64,000 bases of DNA from Novosphingobium terrae (lineage in GTDB: Bacteria; Pseudomonadota; Alphaproteobacteria; Sphingomonadales; Sphingomonadaceae). Where the stretch lies: the NCBI RefSeq assembly GCF_017163935.1, contig NZ_JABVZR010000002.1, forward strand, positions 1,302,001 through 1,366,000, given 5' to 3'. Numbering within the stretch: position 1 is the stretch's first letter; each line of letters opens with the position of its first letter. Positions 27,356 to 36,454 of the stretch are shown here, in pieces. The notes beneath the pieces were generated by a model, which had not been told where the DNA came from, did not search any database, and saw only the letters and a list, made by a program, of their open reading frames with translations. The translations under genes were made by a program, and so were the position numbers.

Positions 27356-27541
27356 ATGATAGGGCTAACAAAACAAAAAACAACCGTTGACGCCGGAACT
27401 GCGTCGGAATATTCAAGATCTGTCCAACTGCCTTATGCACTCTTGCCCGATGATTCATGGCCGGGCGGGGCCTGCATGGCGTGAAAAGAAGGGCTTGCCG
27501 GAAAACCGGGCGAGCGGACATGATAACAGGAGGGTAGAGTG

Positions 27542-27787
27542 ATGCAGCAAGTGAGCGGTGAGGGCACAAGTGGCGGCTCCGCGTCTCCTGTCCGGTTGAC
27601 GCCCACGCAGATGAAGGTGATGCAGGGGGTGCGGTCCGGGCTGCTGAACAAGCAGATCGCTTTCGATCTGGGAATCGCCGAAAAGACCGTGAAGGCGCAT
27701 ATGACCTTGCTGATGCGCAAGCTGAATGTGCGTAATCGCACGCAGGTTGCGCTGGCTGCCCAGAGCTTTTTGAAGACTGTGGCCTGA
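27542..27787 (+). CDS. Single-domain LuxR/GerE-type DNA-binding protein
   Basis: 81 residues, starting ATG 27542 after AGGAGGGTAGAGTG. Almost the whole protein is a GerE helix-turn-helix: LTPTQMKVMQGVRSGLLNKQ, then IAFDLGIAEKTVKAHMTLL and MRKLNVRNRTQVALAAQ. There is no receiver or sensor domain. An 81-residue stand-alone form may act as a constitutive DNA-binding regulator or be modulated by partners. Its 20-residue N-terminus is Ser/Gly-rich and disordered-looking. Nothing nearby identifies its targets. Confidence 0.85.
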   Translation: MQQVSGEGTSGGSASPVRLTPTQMKVMQGVRSGLLNKQIAFDLGIAEKTVKAHMTLLMRKLNVRNRTQVALAAQSFLKTVA

Positions 27788-28045
27788 CTTTCCGGCAGGT
27801 TTTTCAGATTTTGACAATCGTCATGAACGGTCTGTTCGATGGCGATGTGGTGGTGCGTCGCGTTTGAACAGCGCAGCCGTTCGATATGAAGATCCATCAC
27901 CCCGGATGACCTGAATTCATTGGCTGATGGCGGATGAATGTCTTCGCTTACAGGATATCTTTCTTGCGGAAGGAGGCGGCGCTCAACGTTTCTGGACCAT
28001 CCCTTGTCCCATAGGTCCGTGGTCTGCCGGTCTTGAAAGCCTCCC

Positions 28046-28107
28046 TTGCGAATCTCTGGTGAGTGGCGCTATACTGAACTTGATGGTTCAGTATAGCGCC
28101 ACTCACC
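28046..28107 (+). promoter_or_regulatory. Promoter and perfect 22-bp inverted repeat spanning the arsR-type start codon
   Basis: TTGCGA (28046-28051), 18 bp, TATACT (28070-28075) form a good sigma70-type promoter whose start point would fall at about the ATG (28083). Overlapping it is a perfect inverted repeat, arms 28058-28079 and 28086-28107 (22 bp each), loop TTGATG (28080-28085) containing the start codon. No Shine-Dalgarno sequence is present. Predicted: leaderless mRNA and autoregulatory operator. The preceding 27788-28045 has no convincing gene. Confidence 0.7.
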
Positions 28108-28424
28108 TCGATGCCTCCTTTGCCGCCCTTTCGGACGCGACAAGGCGTGGCATTCTCGAACGACTCGGGCAGGCAGACGCCTCGATTTCCACCCTTGCCG
28201 AGGGGTTTCAGATGACCCTCACCGGCATGAAAAAGCACGTCAGCGTGCTGGAGCAGGCGGGTCTTGTCATGACCGAGAAGGTCGGGCGGGTGCGTATGTG
28301 CAAGCTGGGCCGCTACACGCTGGAGGCCGAGGCGGCGTGGATGCAGCAGCAGCGGGCGCTGTGGGAGGCCCGTTTCTCGGCACTGGACAGGCTGGTCGAA
28401 GACTTACAGCGCAAGGAGGCATAG
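28083..28424 (+). CDS. ArsR-family transcriptional repressor
   Basis: 113 residues. MVQYSATHLDASFAALSDAT, RRGILERLGQ, then MTLTGMKKHVSVLEQAGLV and RVRMCKLGRYTLEAEAAW form the ArsR winged helix of the type that pairs with SRPBCC/AHSA1 proteins. No metal-site cysteine cluster (CVC) is seen, so it is not a classic arsenic sensor. The stop is 1 bp before the start of the SRPBCC gene. The frame is open upstream to 27927, but homologous proteins begin at MVQYS and the palindrome/promoter sits there. It probably represses its own operon by binding the 22-bp inverted repeat. Confidence 0.92.
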   Translation: MVQYSATHLDASFAALSDATRRGILERLGQADASISTLAEGFQMTLTGMKKHVSVLEQAGLVMTEKVGRVRMCKLGRYTLEAEAAWMQQQRALWEARFSALDRLVEDLQRKEA

Positions 28425-28425
28425 A

Positions 28426-28938
28426 ATGGCACTGAATGAGAGCAACACCACCGGCGTGACGGTGGAGCGGGTGTCTGACTGCGAGCTGGTCGTGACGCGC
28501 AAGGTCAAGGGGCCATCGCGGCTGGTCTTCAAGGCCTGGGCCGATCCGGCGCTGTTCCCGAAATGGTGGGCCCCGGCGTCCTTTTGCGTGACCATCATCT
28601 CCTATGAGGCCGATGTCCGCACCGGCGGCACCTATCGCCTGGTGATGGGGCATGCCTCATCGGATCAACCCATGGCGTTCTTTGGCCGCTATATTGAGGT
28701 CGTTCCCGGCGCCCGTATCGTGTGGACCAATGATGAAGGGGATGAAGAGGGCGCTGTCACCACCGTCACCTTTGAAGATCAGGATGGTGAGACGCTGGTT
28801 GTCGTGCGTGATCTCTATCCCTCGAAAGAAGCGCTCGATGAGGCGATTGCTTCGGGCAGCACCGGCGGTTGGGGAGAGCAACTCGAACAGTTGGAAAAGC
28901 TTGTGCAGGACTCGGGATCAGGCGTGGCAGAGTCGTAA
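28426..28938 (+). CDS. SRPBCC (AHSA1-like) domain protein
   Basis: 170 residues. LVVTRKVKGPSRLVFKAWAD, LFPKWWAP, TGGTYRLVMGH, FFGRYIEVVPGARIVWTNDE, VTTVTFEDQDGETLVVVRD and GWGEQLEQLEKLV trace a complete AHSA1-type START-like barrel with a hydrophobic ligand pocket. Cytoplasmic; ligand unknown. Operon with arsR; AAGGAGGCATAG gives the ribosome site inside the end of arsR. Such ArsR-AHSA1 pairs are widespread, usually without known function. Confidence 0.92.
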   Translation: MALNESNTTGVTVERVSDCELVVTRKVKGPSRLVFKAWADPALFPKWWAPASFCVTIISYEADVRTGGTYRLVMGHASSDQPMAFFGRYIEVVPGARIVWTNDEGDEEGAVTTVTFEDQDGETLVVVRDLYPSKEALDEAIASGSTGGWGEQLEQLEKLVQDSGSGVAES

Positions 28939-29031
28939 ATTCACGCCGCCAATATTGGCAGCGGACTATCATGGTGCAGGCGGAGGTTGGCGCTCGATCT
29001 CCGCCTGTCGCGCAGGTTTGGCAAGGATAAA

Positions 29032-29045
29032 TCGTAGCGCTAACA
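29032..29045. promoter_or_regulatory. TGGTAGCGCTAACA-like box upstream of GH29
   Basis: TCGTAGCGCTAACA differs at one base from TGGTAGCGCTAACA, the LacI-type xyl-box I recall from Xanthomonas/Caulobacter xylan and xylose genes. It lies 91 bp upstream of the GH29 start. Related boxes precede GH31 (30814) and GH35 (40065). Confidence 0.55.
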
Positions 29046-29135
29046 TTCACTAGTGAAATCTTCTATCATAGGTGATACGAGGCCCCGGCCCGGGCACGCC
29101 ATTGCAGGCAGGCCGGTAAAGGAGAGGATGCAGCC

Positions 29136-30764
29136 ATGTTCGACCGCCGCGGATTGATGGGCTCGGCCGCTGCCGCCGCGACCGCGCTGGTGGCCTCGCA
29201 TGCCGGGGCTGCCGGTGCCATGCGCAAGGTGCAGCCCAGCTGGGCCTCTCTGGCCGCCTCATGGCGCATGCCGGACTGGTTCCGCGATGCCAAATTCGGC
29301 ATCTGGGCGCATTGGGGCGCTCAGGCCGTGCCCGAATTCGGCGACTGGTACGGGCGCCTGATGTATGTGCAGGGCGATCCTTTCTACGAACATCACCTCA
29401 AGCATTACGGCCATCCCACGCGCGCCGGCTTTATGGAGATCGAGAATCTCTGGAAGGCGCAGGCCTGGGAGCCCGAGACGCTGATCGATCTCTACAAGAA
29501 GGCGGGCGCGCGCTATTTCATGGCGCTGGCCTGCCATCACGACAATCTCGACACCTTCGACAGCGCGCATCACGCGTGGAACACGCTGCGTGTCGGCCCC
29601 CGCCGCGATATTGTCGGCGGCTGGGAGAAGGCCGCGCGCGGTGCGGGTTTGCGGTTTGGCGTCTCCAACCACGCCTCGCACAGCTGGCACTGGTGGCAGA
29701 CCGCCTATGGCTATGATGCCGAGGGCCCCATGCAGGGCCAGCGCTATGACGCCTGGCATCTGCGCAAGGAGCATGGTGCGGGCACATGGTGGGAAGGCCT
29801 CGACCCGCAGGAGCTGTACAACGGCCCATGGTATGCCGCGCCCGATGGCCTCACCTCGATCAAGGCGATGAATGACTGGCACACCGCGCATGATGGCGTG
29901 TGGAGCGAAGCTGTGCCGCCAGGGTCGCGCGGGGCGGCCTATGCCGCGAAATGGCTGGCGCGGCAGCAGGATCTGGTGGCCAAATACCGGCCCGATCTCG
30001 TCTATTTTGACGATTACAACCTGCCGCTGGGGCAGGCGGGAATCGCCGCTGCCGCCGACTATTACAACCGCGCTATCAGCTGGCATGGCTCGCCCGATGT
30101 GGTGCTGACCGGCAAGCAGCTCACGCCGTTCCAGCGGCAGGGCATTACTGAGGATGTGGAGCGCGGCTTTGCCGATGCCATCCGCCCCCAGCCTTGGCAG
30201 ACCGACACCTGCATCGGCAGCTGGTTCTACGACCGCCCGCTGGCCGAGCGCAAAGGTTATAAAAGCGCCAAGCAGGTGCTGCAGCGTCTGTGCGATGTGG
30301 TGGCCAAGAACGGCTGTCTGCTGCTCTCCGTGCCGCTGCGGGCCAATGGCACGCATGACGAGCAGGAGATGGGCATTCTCGCCGATCTCGGGCGCTGGTT
30401 CGCGGTCAATGGCGCGGGCATTTATGGCACGCGGCCATGGCGTGTGTTCGGCGAGGGCCCCAATGTGCCGCCCAAGGGCATGCAGAGCGAGGCGGAGATG
30501 AAGCCCTACACCGCTCAGGATATCCGCATCACGGCGAGCGGCGGCGGGCTGAACCTCTTCCTGCTGGACTGGCCCGAGGGTGAGGCACGCATCGCCTGCC
30601 TCGGTCGCCGTGCGAGCGGCGGTGTGATCGAGCATGTGACGCTGAACGGCGGCGGCCCGCTGCGCTTTGTGCAGGACGAGGATGGACTGCGCCTGACCCT
30701 GCCTGCGGGCGGGAACGGCCTGCCGGTGCCGGGCCTGCGGATCGAGGGGCGTGGGCTGGTCTGA
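29136..30764 (+). CDS. GH29 alpha-L-fucosidase
   Basis: 542 residues with a twin-arginine-type leader (MFDRRGLMGSAAAAATALV). GH29 blocks are PDWFRDAKFGIWAHWGAQAV, AGARYFMALACHHDNLDTFDS, LRFGVSNHASHSWHWW, PDLVYFDDYN (the first Asp of the pair is the likely nucleophile region) and KNGCLLLSVPLRANG. The enzyme removes alpha-L-fucose from glycans, likely in the periplasm. In this cluster a role in removing terminal fucose from xyloglucan fits. GGAGAGG precedes the start. It is transcribed apart from GH31 by 142 bp that hold another box. Confidence 0.9.
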   Translation: MFDRRGLMGSAAAAATALVASHAGAAGAMRKVQPSWASLAASWRMPDWFRDAKFGIWAHWGAQAVPEFGDWYGRLMYVQGDPFYEHHLKHYGHPTRAGFMEIENLWKAQAWEPETLIDLYKKAGARYFMALACHHDNLDTFDSAHHAWNTLRVGPRRDIVGGWEKAARGAGLRFGVSNHASHSWHWWQTAYGYDAEGPMQGQRYDAWHLRKEHGAGTWWEGLDPQELYNGPWYAAPDGLTSIKAMNDWHTAHDGVWSEAVPPGSRGAAYAAKWLARQQDLVAKYRPDLVYFDDYNLPLGQAGIAAAADYYNRAISWHGSPDVVLTGKQLTPFQRQGITEDVERGFADAIRPQPWQTDTCIGSWFYDRPLAERKGYKSAKQVLQRLCDVVAKNGCLLLSVPLRANGTHDEQEMGILADLGRWFAVNGAGIYGTRPWRVFGEGPNVPPKGMQSEAEMKPYTAQDIRITASGGGLNLFLLDWPEGEARIACLGRRASGGVIEHVTLNGGGPLRFVQDEDGLRLTLPAGGNGLPVPGLRIEGRGLV

Positions 30765-30813
30765 GGGTGCGAAGACCCGGGACTTTAGCCCTTCTTGCCT
30801 CGACAGAGATATT

Positions 30814-30827
30814 TGATAGCGATACCA
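30814..30827. promoter_or_regulatory. TGGTA-CGCTA-type box upstream of GH31
   Basis: TGATAGCGATACCA; its reverse complement TGGTATCGCTATCA matches TGGTAGCGCTAACA at 12 of 14 positions. Located 93 bp upstream of the GH31 start, the first gene of the GH31-GH1-GH39-GH43 run. Confidence 0.45.
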
Positions 30828-30906
30828 ATAGACCGACTAATAGCTCTTGCTGATCGAAACCCGAGTTTCGGCGCGACTATCACTACATTGCAGAGGATGC
30901 TTCTTG

Positions 30907-33318
30907 GTGGATCACTCATTCGACGCCGTTGTGCCTGCTTCTTGGGCGCCAGCCCGTCCGGCAAAATTCGGTGGCCTGGCGCGCAAGGGCCTTCTTGCTC
31001 TGGGCCTGTCATGGATGGCGCTGAGCGCGACCAACGCTCTGGCCGAGCCGATGGCGCTGCTCGACCGCAACGGCAGCCGCGTCGCGGTGGAGCCCTATGC
31101 GCCCAACATCGTGCGCGTGACCATCGCGCTCGATCCCGCGCTGGCCAGCGCTGCGCCCGGTGAGGGCCCCAATGCCAAACCTGACGCTGCCGGTTGGACG
31201 CATCATGCGGATGCCTCGGGCGATGTCTTTGCTTCCTCCGGGCTGACGCTGACGGTCGATGCCAAGCCCTATCCCCCCGCGCCCACCATGATGGAGCGCT
31301 ATTTCGCGCCCTCGCTGCCGCCGGTCAGCCTCTCGATCAAGGGCGCGGATGGCGGCCTGCTGGCGCGCATGAGCGGCTGGGAGATGGCCCCCGTCACCGT
31401 CAATGGCGAGAAGACCTTCAAGGTCGGCGCCAGCTTCGATGCCGCCCCGGGCGAGCATTACTACGGTCTGGGCCAGAATCAGGAGGGCATCTTCGACCTC
31501 AAGGGCCGCCAGATCGATTGCGCCCATAATTACGACGCCCCCGCGGGCGAGACCGTCTGCGTGCCCTTCATGATTACGAACAAGGGCGACGGCAAGGTCT
31601 GGGGCATCGTGTGGGACAATCCGGCGCGCACGCTGGTGACGCCGGGCCTGCATGGAGCCACGCATTTCCAGTCGCAGGTGGGTGAGCGGGTTTCGTTTTT
31701 CGTCATCACCGGCAACAGCAGCGACGATCTCTACGCCGGCTATGCGAAGCTCACCGGCACCACGCCGCTGCCGCCCAAGGCCGCCTTCGGCCTGATCCAG
31801 AGCAAGGCGCGCTACGAGACGCAGAAGGAGCTGCTCGACATTGCGCAGGGCTATCGCCAGCGCAAGCTGCCGCTCGATGTGATGGTGCTCGACTGGTTTT
31901 ACTGGTCGCGCATGGGCCAGCTGGATATCGACCGCACCTATTTCCCCGATCCCAAGGGCATGAACGATCAGCTCAAAGCGATGGGCATGCGCTCGATCAT
32001 CAGCGTCTGGCCGCGTTTCGAGCGGGAATCGCGCTATTTCGATATGCTTTCGGCCAAGGGCTGGCTGCTCAAGGACAAGGACGGCCATGCGGTGGACGGC
32101 CTGCCCGTCCGCGCCGACCGCGCCGGGGCGCTGATCGACAGCACCAACCCGGAGGCCCGCAACTGGTTCTGGGGCGAGCTGCGCGACAACATCGCCAGCC
32201 AGGGCTTCGACTGGTTCTGGCTGGACGAGACCGAGCCCGATCTGGTGCCCGATGGCTCCTTCTATTCCATCGGCTCGGGCGACCGCTATCACAACCTCTT
32301 CCCGCTACTGCATACCGAGGGCGTGGCCAAGGGTTCGGCGCATGACCGGCCCGATTTCCGTAATCTGATCCTGTCGCGCGCGGCCTATCTCGGCTCGCAG
32401 CGCACCGGCGGGCTGTTCTGGTCGTCCGACGTTCATTCGACGTGGGAGGCGCTCAAGCGTCAGGTGCCTGCCGGTCTGAACTTCACCGCCTCGGGTCTGG
32501 CCTATTGGGGCAGCGATATCGGTGGCTGGCAGTGGCCCAGCGGCCCCAAGGCCGAGCATCCGCTGCTGGTCGACCCGGCGGGCGCGACGGCGATGGCGGC
32601 GGATTACACCGACTATCCCGAGCTGTTCGTGCGCTGGTTCGAATACAGCGTTTTTTCGCCCACGCTGCGCATCCACGGCCAGCGCCCCGGCACGGCCCTG
32701 TGGCAATATGGCAAGGCCGCCGAGCCGATCCTCGCTGACAATCTGCGCTTGCGCTATGCGCTGATCCCTTATCTCTATGCGCAGGGCCGCCAGACCTATG
32801 AAAGCGGCGCGCCCTTCATGCGCGCGCTCTTCATGGATTTCCCCAAGGACCCCAAGGCGGCCACCGTGGGCGACCAATATATGCTGGGCAAGGCCTTCCT
32901 GGTGGCGCCCGTCACCGAGCAGGGGCAGACGAAGAAGTCGGTCTATCTGCCCGCCGGTACGGCCTGGTACGATTACTGGACCAACCGCCGCTATGAAGGC
33001 GGCCAGACCATCGAGGCCGACGCGCCGATCGAGCATATTCCGGTCTTCGTGCGCGCCGGTTCCATCGTGCCCATCGGCGTGCAGGTGGACAGCACCGCCA
33101 GCAAGCAGGCGCTGGACAGCATCCGCGTCTACCCCGGCGCCAATGCGACGTTCACGCTCTATGACGACGATGGCACCACCAATGGCTATCGCGCCGGCAA
33201 GGACGGCCGCAAGGCCGAGCTGGTGTGGGACGATGCAACGGCCAAGCTGACCAGCCGCCAGCCCTTGCCCAGCGGGCAGGCGCTTGCAGACCTCATCAAG
33301 ATCATGGGCGGCCAGTAA
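30907..33318 (+). CDS. GH31 alpha-xylosidase/alpha-glucosidase
   Basis: 803 residues from GTG 30907 (TTG 30904 also possible; AGAGGA lies just upstream; no in-frame ATG precedes the signal segment). A long N-region leads to the signal core GLLALGLSWMALSATNALA. GH31 landmarks are YYGLGQNQEG, RKLPLDVMVLDWFYW, DWFWLDETEPDL (nucleophile Asp in WLDETE), GLAYWGSDIGGW (acid/base region) and a C-terminal beta-sandwich with YLPAGTAWYDYWTNRRYEGG. The TEPD form resembles XylS/YicI-like alpha-xylosidases rather than alpha-glucosidases, and the neighbours support xyloglucan side-chain removal. It is the first of four genes likely transcribed together. Confidence 0.88.
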   Translation: MDHSFDAVVPASWAPARPAKFGGLARKGLLALGLSWMALSATNALAEPMALLDRNGSRVAVEPYAPNIVRVTIALDPALASAAPGEGPNAKPDAAGWTHHADASGDVFASSGLTLTVDAKPYPPAPTMMERYFAPSLPPVSLSIKGADGGLLARMSGWEMAPVTVNGEKTFKVGASFDAAPGEHYYGLGQNQEGIFDLKGRQIDCAHNYDAPAGETVCVPFMITNKGDGKVWGIVWDNPARTLVTPGLHGATHFQSQVGERVSFFVITGNSSDDLYAGYAKLTGTTPLPPKAAFGLIQSKARYETQKELLDIAQGYRQRKLPLDVMVLDWFYWSRMGQLDIDRTYFPDPKGMNDQLKAMGMRSIISVWPRFERESRYFDMLSAKGWLLKDKDGHAVDGLPVRADRAGALIDSTNPEARNWFWGELRDNIASQGFDWFWLDETEPDLVPDGSFYSIGSGDRYHNLFPLLHTEGVAKGSAHDRPDFRNLILSRAAYLGSQRTGGLFWSSDVHSTWEALKRQVPAGLNFTASGLAYWGSDIGGWQWPSGPKAEHPLLVDPAGATAMAADYTDYPELFVRWFEYSVFSPTLRIHGQRPGTALWQYGKAAEPILADNLRLRYALIPYLYAQGRQTYESGAPFMRALFMDFPKDPKAATVGDQYMLGKAFLVAPVTEQGQTKKSVYLPAGTAWYDYWTNRRYEGGQTIEADAPIEHIPVFVRAGSIVPIGVQVDSTASKQALDSIRVYPGANATFTLYDDDGTTNGYRAGKDGRKAELVWDDATAKLTSRQPLPSGQALADLIKIMGGQ

Positions 33319-33349
33319 GCCGCGCCGCCACTTTACAGAGGACTTCTCA

Positions 33350-34813
33350 ATGACTGGAATCAATCGCCGCCAGCTCGGTATGGGGCTTGGCGCGGCGGCG
33401 CTGGGCTCGGCGCTCGGTGGGCGCCTTGATGCGGCGCAGGTCGGCGCGCAGGCGGGCGGGGCTGCGGCGCCGCAGGCCGGGCTGGCCTTTCCGGAAGGCT
33501 TCCTCTGGGGCTGCGCCACGGCGGCCTATCAGATCGAGGGCGCCGTCAGGGAAGACGGGCGTGGGCAGACCAATTGGGATGTGTTCTCGCACACGCCGGG
33601 CAAGACCAGCGACGGCGGCACCGGCGATGTCGCGTGCGACAGCTATCACCGTTATGCCGAGGATATTGCGCTGCTGAAAGCTCTGGGCGTCAAGGCCTAT
33701 CGCTTCTCGATCGCCTGGTCGCGCATCTTCCCCGATGGGCGCGGCAAGCCCAACCAGAAGGGGCTCGATTACTACAACCGCCTGATCGACGGCCTGCTGG
33801 CCGCAGGCATCGAGCCGCATGTCACCCTGTTTCACTGGGATCTGCCGACGGGGCTAGCCGGTGGCTGGCAGTCGCGTGACACGTCTTACGCCTTCGCCGA
33901 TTACGCGGGCTATATGGCGGGCAAGATCACTGACCGCGTCAAGCATCTGATGACGGTCAACGAGCTGCGCTGCTTCACCGACCTGTCCTATATGACCGGC
34001 GGCAAGGCGCCCGGCCTCAAGCTGCCCATGGGCGAGGTCAATCAGGTGCGCCACCATGGCGTTCTGGCGCATGGCCTTGGCGTGCAGGCGATCCGTGCCT
34101 CGGCCAAGCCGGGCACGCAGGTCGGTCTCGCCGACAATGCGACGATCTTCGTCCCCGTCATCGAGACGCAGGAGCATATCGCTGCCACCATGAAGGCCAT
34201 GCGCGAGGAGAACGCCATGTTCCTCACCGCGATCATGGAGGGGCGCTATCTCGACAGCTATCTCGCCGCGCAGGGCAAGGATGCGCCGAAGGTAAAGGAC
34301 GGCGACATGAAGGCGATCGGCAGCGCGCTCGATTTCGTCTCGCTTAATGTCTACACGCCCAACTATGTGCGCGCGGCGGACAATGCTGCGGGTTACGAGA
34401 TCCTGCCGCATCTGCCCCAGTCGCCACGCATGGCCTCGCCCTGGCTCTATGTCGGGCCCGAGGCGCTCTATTGGAGCGTGCGCACCGTCAACGATCTGTG
34501 GAAGCCCAAGGCGCTCTACATTTCGGAGAACGGCTGTTCGGCGGATGATCCGGTGGCGGCGGACGGCAAGGTCTATGATGCCGACCGCATCATGTATCTG
34601 CGCAACTACCTCACCCATTTGCAGCGCGCCGCGCGTGAGAATTATCCTATCAAGGGCTATTTCCTCTGGAGCCTGATGGACAATTTCGAGTGGGAGGATG
34701 GCTACACCAAGCTTTTCGGCATCCACCATGTCGATTTCAAGACCGGCAAGCGCACGCCCAAGCTGAGCGCGGACTGGTATCGCGAGCTGGTGCGCACCAA
34801 CCGGTTGGTGTGA
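33350..34813 (+). CDS. GH1 beta-glucosidase
   Basis: 487 residues with a twin-arginine leader (INRRQLGMGLGAAALG). LAFPEGFLWGCATAAYQIEG is the GH1 N-terminal signature. AWSRIFPDGRGKPNQKGLDY and HWDLP are conserved. The acid/base Glu205 is in TVNEL instead of the usual T-F/L-NEP; the nucleophile Glu393 is in YISENG (usual I/V-T-ENG). FLWSLMDNFEWEDGYTKLFG ends the barrel. It hydrolyses terminal beta-D-glucosyl (possibly galactosyl or fucosyl) residues, here likely from cello- or xyloglucan oligosaccharides. It starts 31 bp after GH31 with AGAGGACTT. Confidence 0.92.
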   Translation: MTGINRRQLGMGLGAAALGSALGGRLDAAQVGAQAGGAAAPQAGLAFPEGFLWGCATAAYQIEGAVREDGRGQTNWDVFSHTPGKTSDGGTGDVACDSYHRYAEDIALLKALGVKAYRFSIAWSRIFPDGRGKPNQKGLDYYNRLIDGLLAAGIEPHVTLFHWDLPTGLAGGWQSRDTSYAFADYAGYMAGKITDRVKHLMTVNELRCFTDLSYMTGGKAPGLKLPMGEVNQVRHHGVLAHGLGVQAIRASAKPGTQVGLADNATIFVPVIETQEHIAATMKAMREENAMFLTAIMEGRYLDSYLAAQGKDAPKVKDGDMKAIGSALDFVSLNVYTPNYVRAADNAAGYEILPHLPQSPRMASPWLYVGPEALYWSVRTVNDLWKPKALYISENGCSADDPVAADGKVYDADRIMYLRNYLTHLQRAARENYPIKGYFLWSLMDNFEWEDGYTKLFGIHHVDFKTGKRTPKLSADWYRELVRTNRLV

Positions 34814-34875
34814 CCGCTGCCCTGCCCCGGGGCAGGGTGTCACCCGAGGATAGCAAGCAGGACGGGGATGGGGAT

Positions 34876-36444
34876 ATGAGCAGGATTGCGCTTCTGGCCG
34901 CTTTGGCGGTCACCGTCTCGGCACGGATGGCTCAGGCGCAGGCGCCGCTGCCTGCGCGCGATATCCGCATCGATGCCGAAGCGCCCGGTGCGCCTGTCGA
35001 TCGCTTCTTCGATCTTTCGGTCGGTTCCGACTATCCCGGCACGCTGATCCGGGAAGACAGTCAGGCGCAGTTGAAGCAGGCGGTCGATGAACTCGGCTTC
35101 CGCTACATCCGCTTCCACGACATTTTCCACGATGTGCTGGGCACGGTGCGCAAGGTTGACGGCCATATCGCCTATGACTGGACCGGCATCGACAAGCTCT
35201 ATGACGGCCTGCTCGCCAAGGGCATCCGCCCCTTCGTGGAACTGGGCTGGACCCCGGCGGCGCTGCGCACCTCCGACCAGCAGCTGTTCTACTGGAAGGG
35301 CAACACCTCGCATCCCGATCCGGCGATGTGGCGCGATCTGGTCGCCGCTTTCGTCAACCATATGCGCCAGCGTTACGGCGAGGCCGAGGTGCGAAGCTGG
35401 TATTTCGAGCTTTGGAACGAGCCCAACCTCGACGGTTTCTGGGAAAAGGCCGATCAGGCGGCCTATTTCAGCCTCTATGCCGATACCGTCCGCACCATCA
35501 AGGCGATCGACCCGCAGCTGCGCATCGGCGGCCCGGCCACGGCTGGCGCAGCATGGGTGCCGCAGTTCCTGAGCTATGCCGCCGAGCACAAGCTGCCCGT
35601 CGATTTTGTGGCGACGCATACCTACGGCGTGAGCGGCGGTTTTCTGGACGAAGACGGCAAGCAGGACACCAAGCTCTCGCCTTCGCCCGACGCCATCCTG
35701 GGCGATGTACGCAAGGTGAGGGGGGAGATCGCCACCTCGGCCTATCCGAACATCCCGCTGTTCTTCACCGAATGGAGCACCAGCTACACGCCCCGCGATT
35801 TCGTTCACGACAGCTATATCAGCGCGCCCTACATCCTCAGCAAGCTGAAGGGCACGCAGGGTCTGGCGCAGGGCATGAGCTACTGGACCTACACAGACCT
35901 GTTCGAGGAACCCGGCCCGCCGCCGACGCCCTTCCATGGCGGCTTCGGCCTGATGAACCGTGAAGGCATCCGCAAACCGGCGTGGTTCGCTTACAAATAT
36001 CTGCATGCAGTACGCGGGCAGGCGCTGCCCACCGGTGACGATCAGGCGATAGTGGCCCGGGATGGCGGCAAGGTCTCCGCGCTGCTCTGGGATTTCCAGC
36101 AGCCCGACCAGAAGGTCAGCAACAAGCCCTTCTACACGCGACAGGTTCCCGCGACGCCAAGCCGTCCGGTGGTGCTGACCCTCTCGCGTCTCAAGGCAGG
36201 CAGCTATCGCTTGCAGATCCATCGGACGGGCTATCGCGTAAACGATCCGCTCTCGGCCTACATCGATATGGGCATGCCCAAAGCGCTCAGCCCGCAGCAA
36301 CTGGCACAGTTGCAGCAGCAGACCGCCGACCGCCCCGAGCAGGACAAGCTGCTGCGCATCGGCCCCGATGGCCATGCCACGATGACCGTGACGATGCGCA
36401 GCAATGACATCGCCCTGGTGACGCTCGAACCTGCCACCAAGTGA
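34876..36444 (+). CDS. GH39 beta-xylosidase
   Basis: 522 residues, signal peptide MSRIALLAALAVTVSARMAQA. The GH39 clan-A barrel has FRYIRFHDIFHD, WYFELWNEPNLDGFW (acid/base Glu in WNEPN) and NIPLFFTEWSTSY (nucleophile Glu in TEW), followed by a beta-sandwich domain (YRLQIHRTGYRVND). It releases xylose from xylo-oligosaccharides. It lies 62 bp after GH1 and 10 bp before GH43, so it is in the same operon. The ATG at 34876 follows GGGGATGGGGAT; the frame is open much further upstream into the GH1 gene. Confidence 0.93.
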   Translation: MSRIALLAALAVTVSARMAQAQAPLPARDIRIDAEAPGAPVDRFFDLSVGSDYPGTLIREDSQAQLKQAVDELGFRYIRFHDIFHDVLGTVRKVDGHIAYDWTGIDKLYDGLLAKGIRPFVELGWTPAALRTSDQQLFYWKGNTSHPDPAMWRDLVAAFVNHMRQRYGEAEVRSWYFELWNEPNLDGFWEKADQAAYFSLYADTVRTIKAIDPQLRIGGPATAGAAWVPQFLSYAAEHKLPVDFVATHTYGVSGGFLDEDGKQDTKLSPSPDAILGDVRKVRGEIATSAYPNIPLFFTEWSTSYTPRDFVHDSYISAPYILSKLKGTQGLAQGMSYWTYTDLFEEPGPPPTPFHGGFGLMNREGIRKPAWFAYKYLHAVRGQALPTGDDQAIVARDGGKVSALLWDFQQPDQKVSNKPFYTRQVPATPSRPVVLTLSRLKAGSYRLQIHRTGYRVNDPLSAYIDMGMPKALSPQQLAQLQQQTADRPEQDKLLRIGPDGHATMTVTMRSNDIALVTLEPATK

Positions 36445-36454
36445 GACACCAGCC

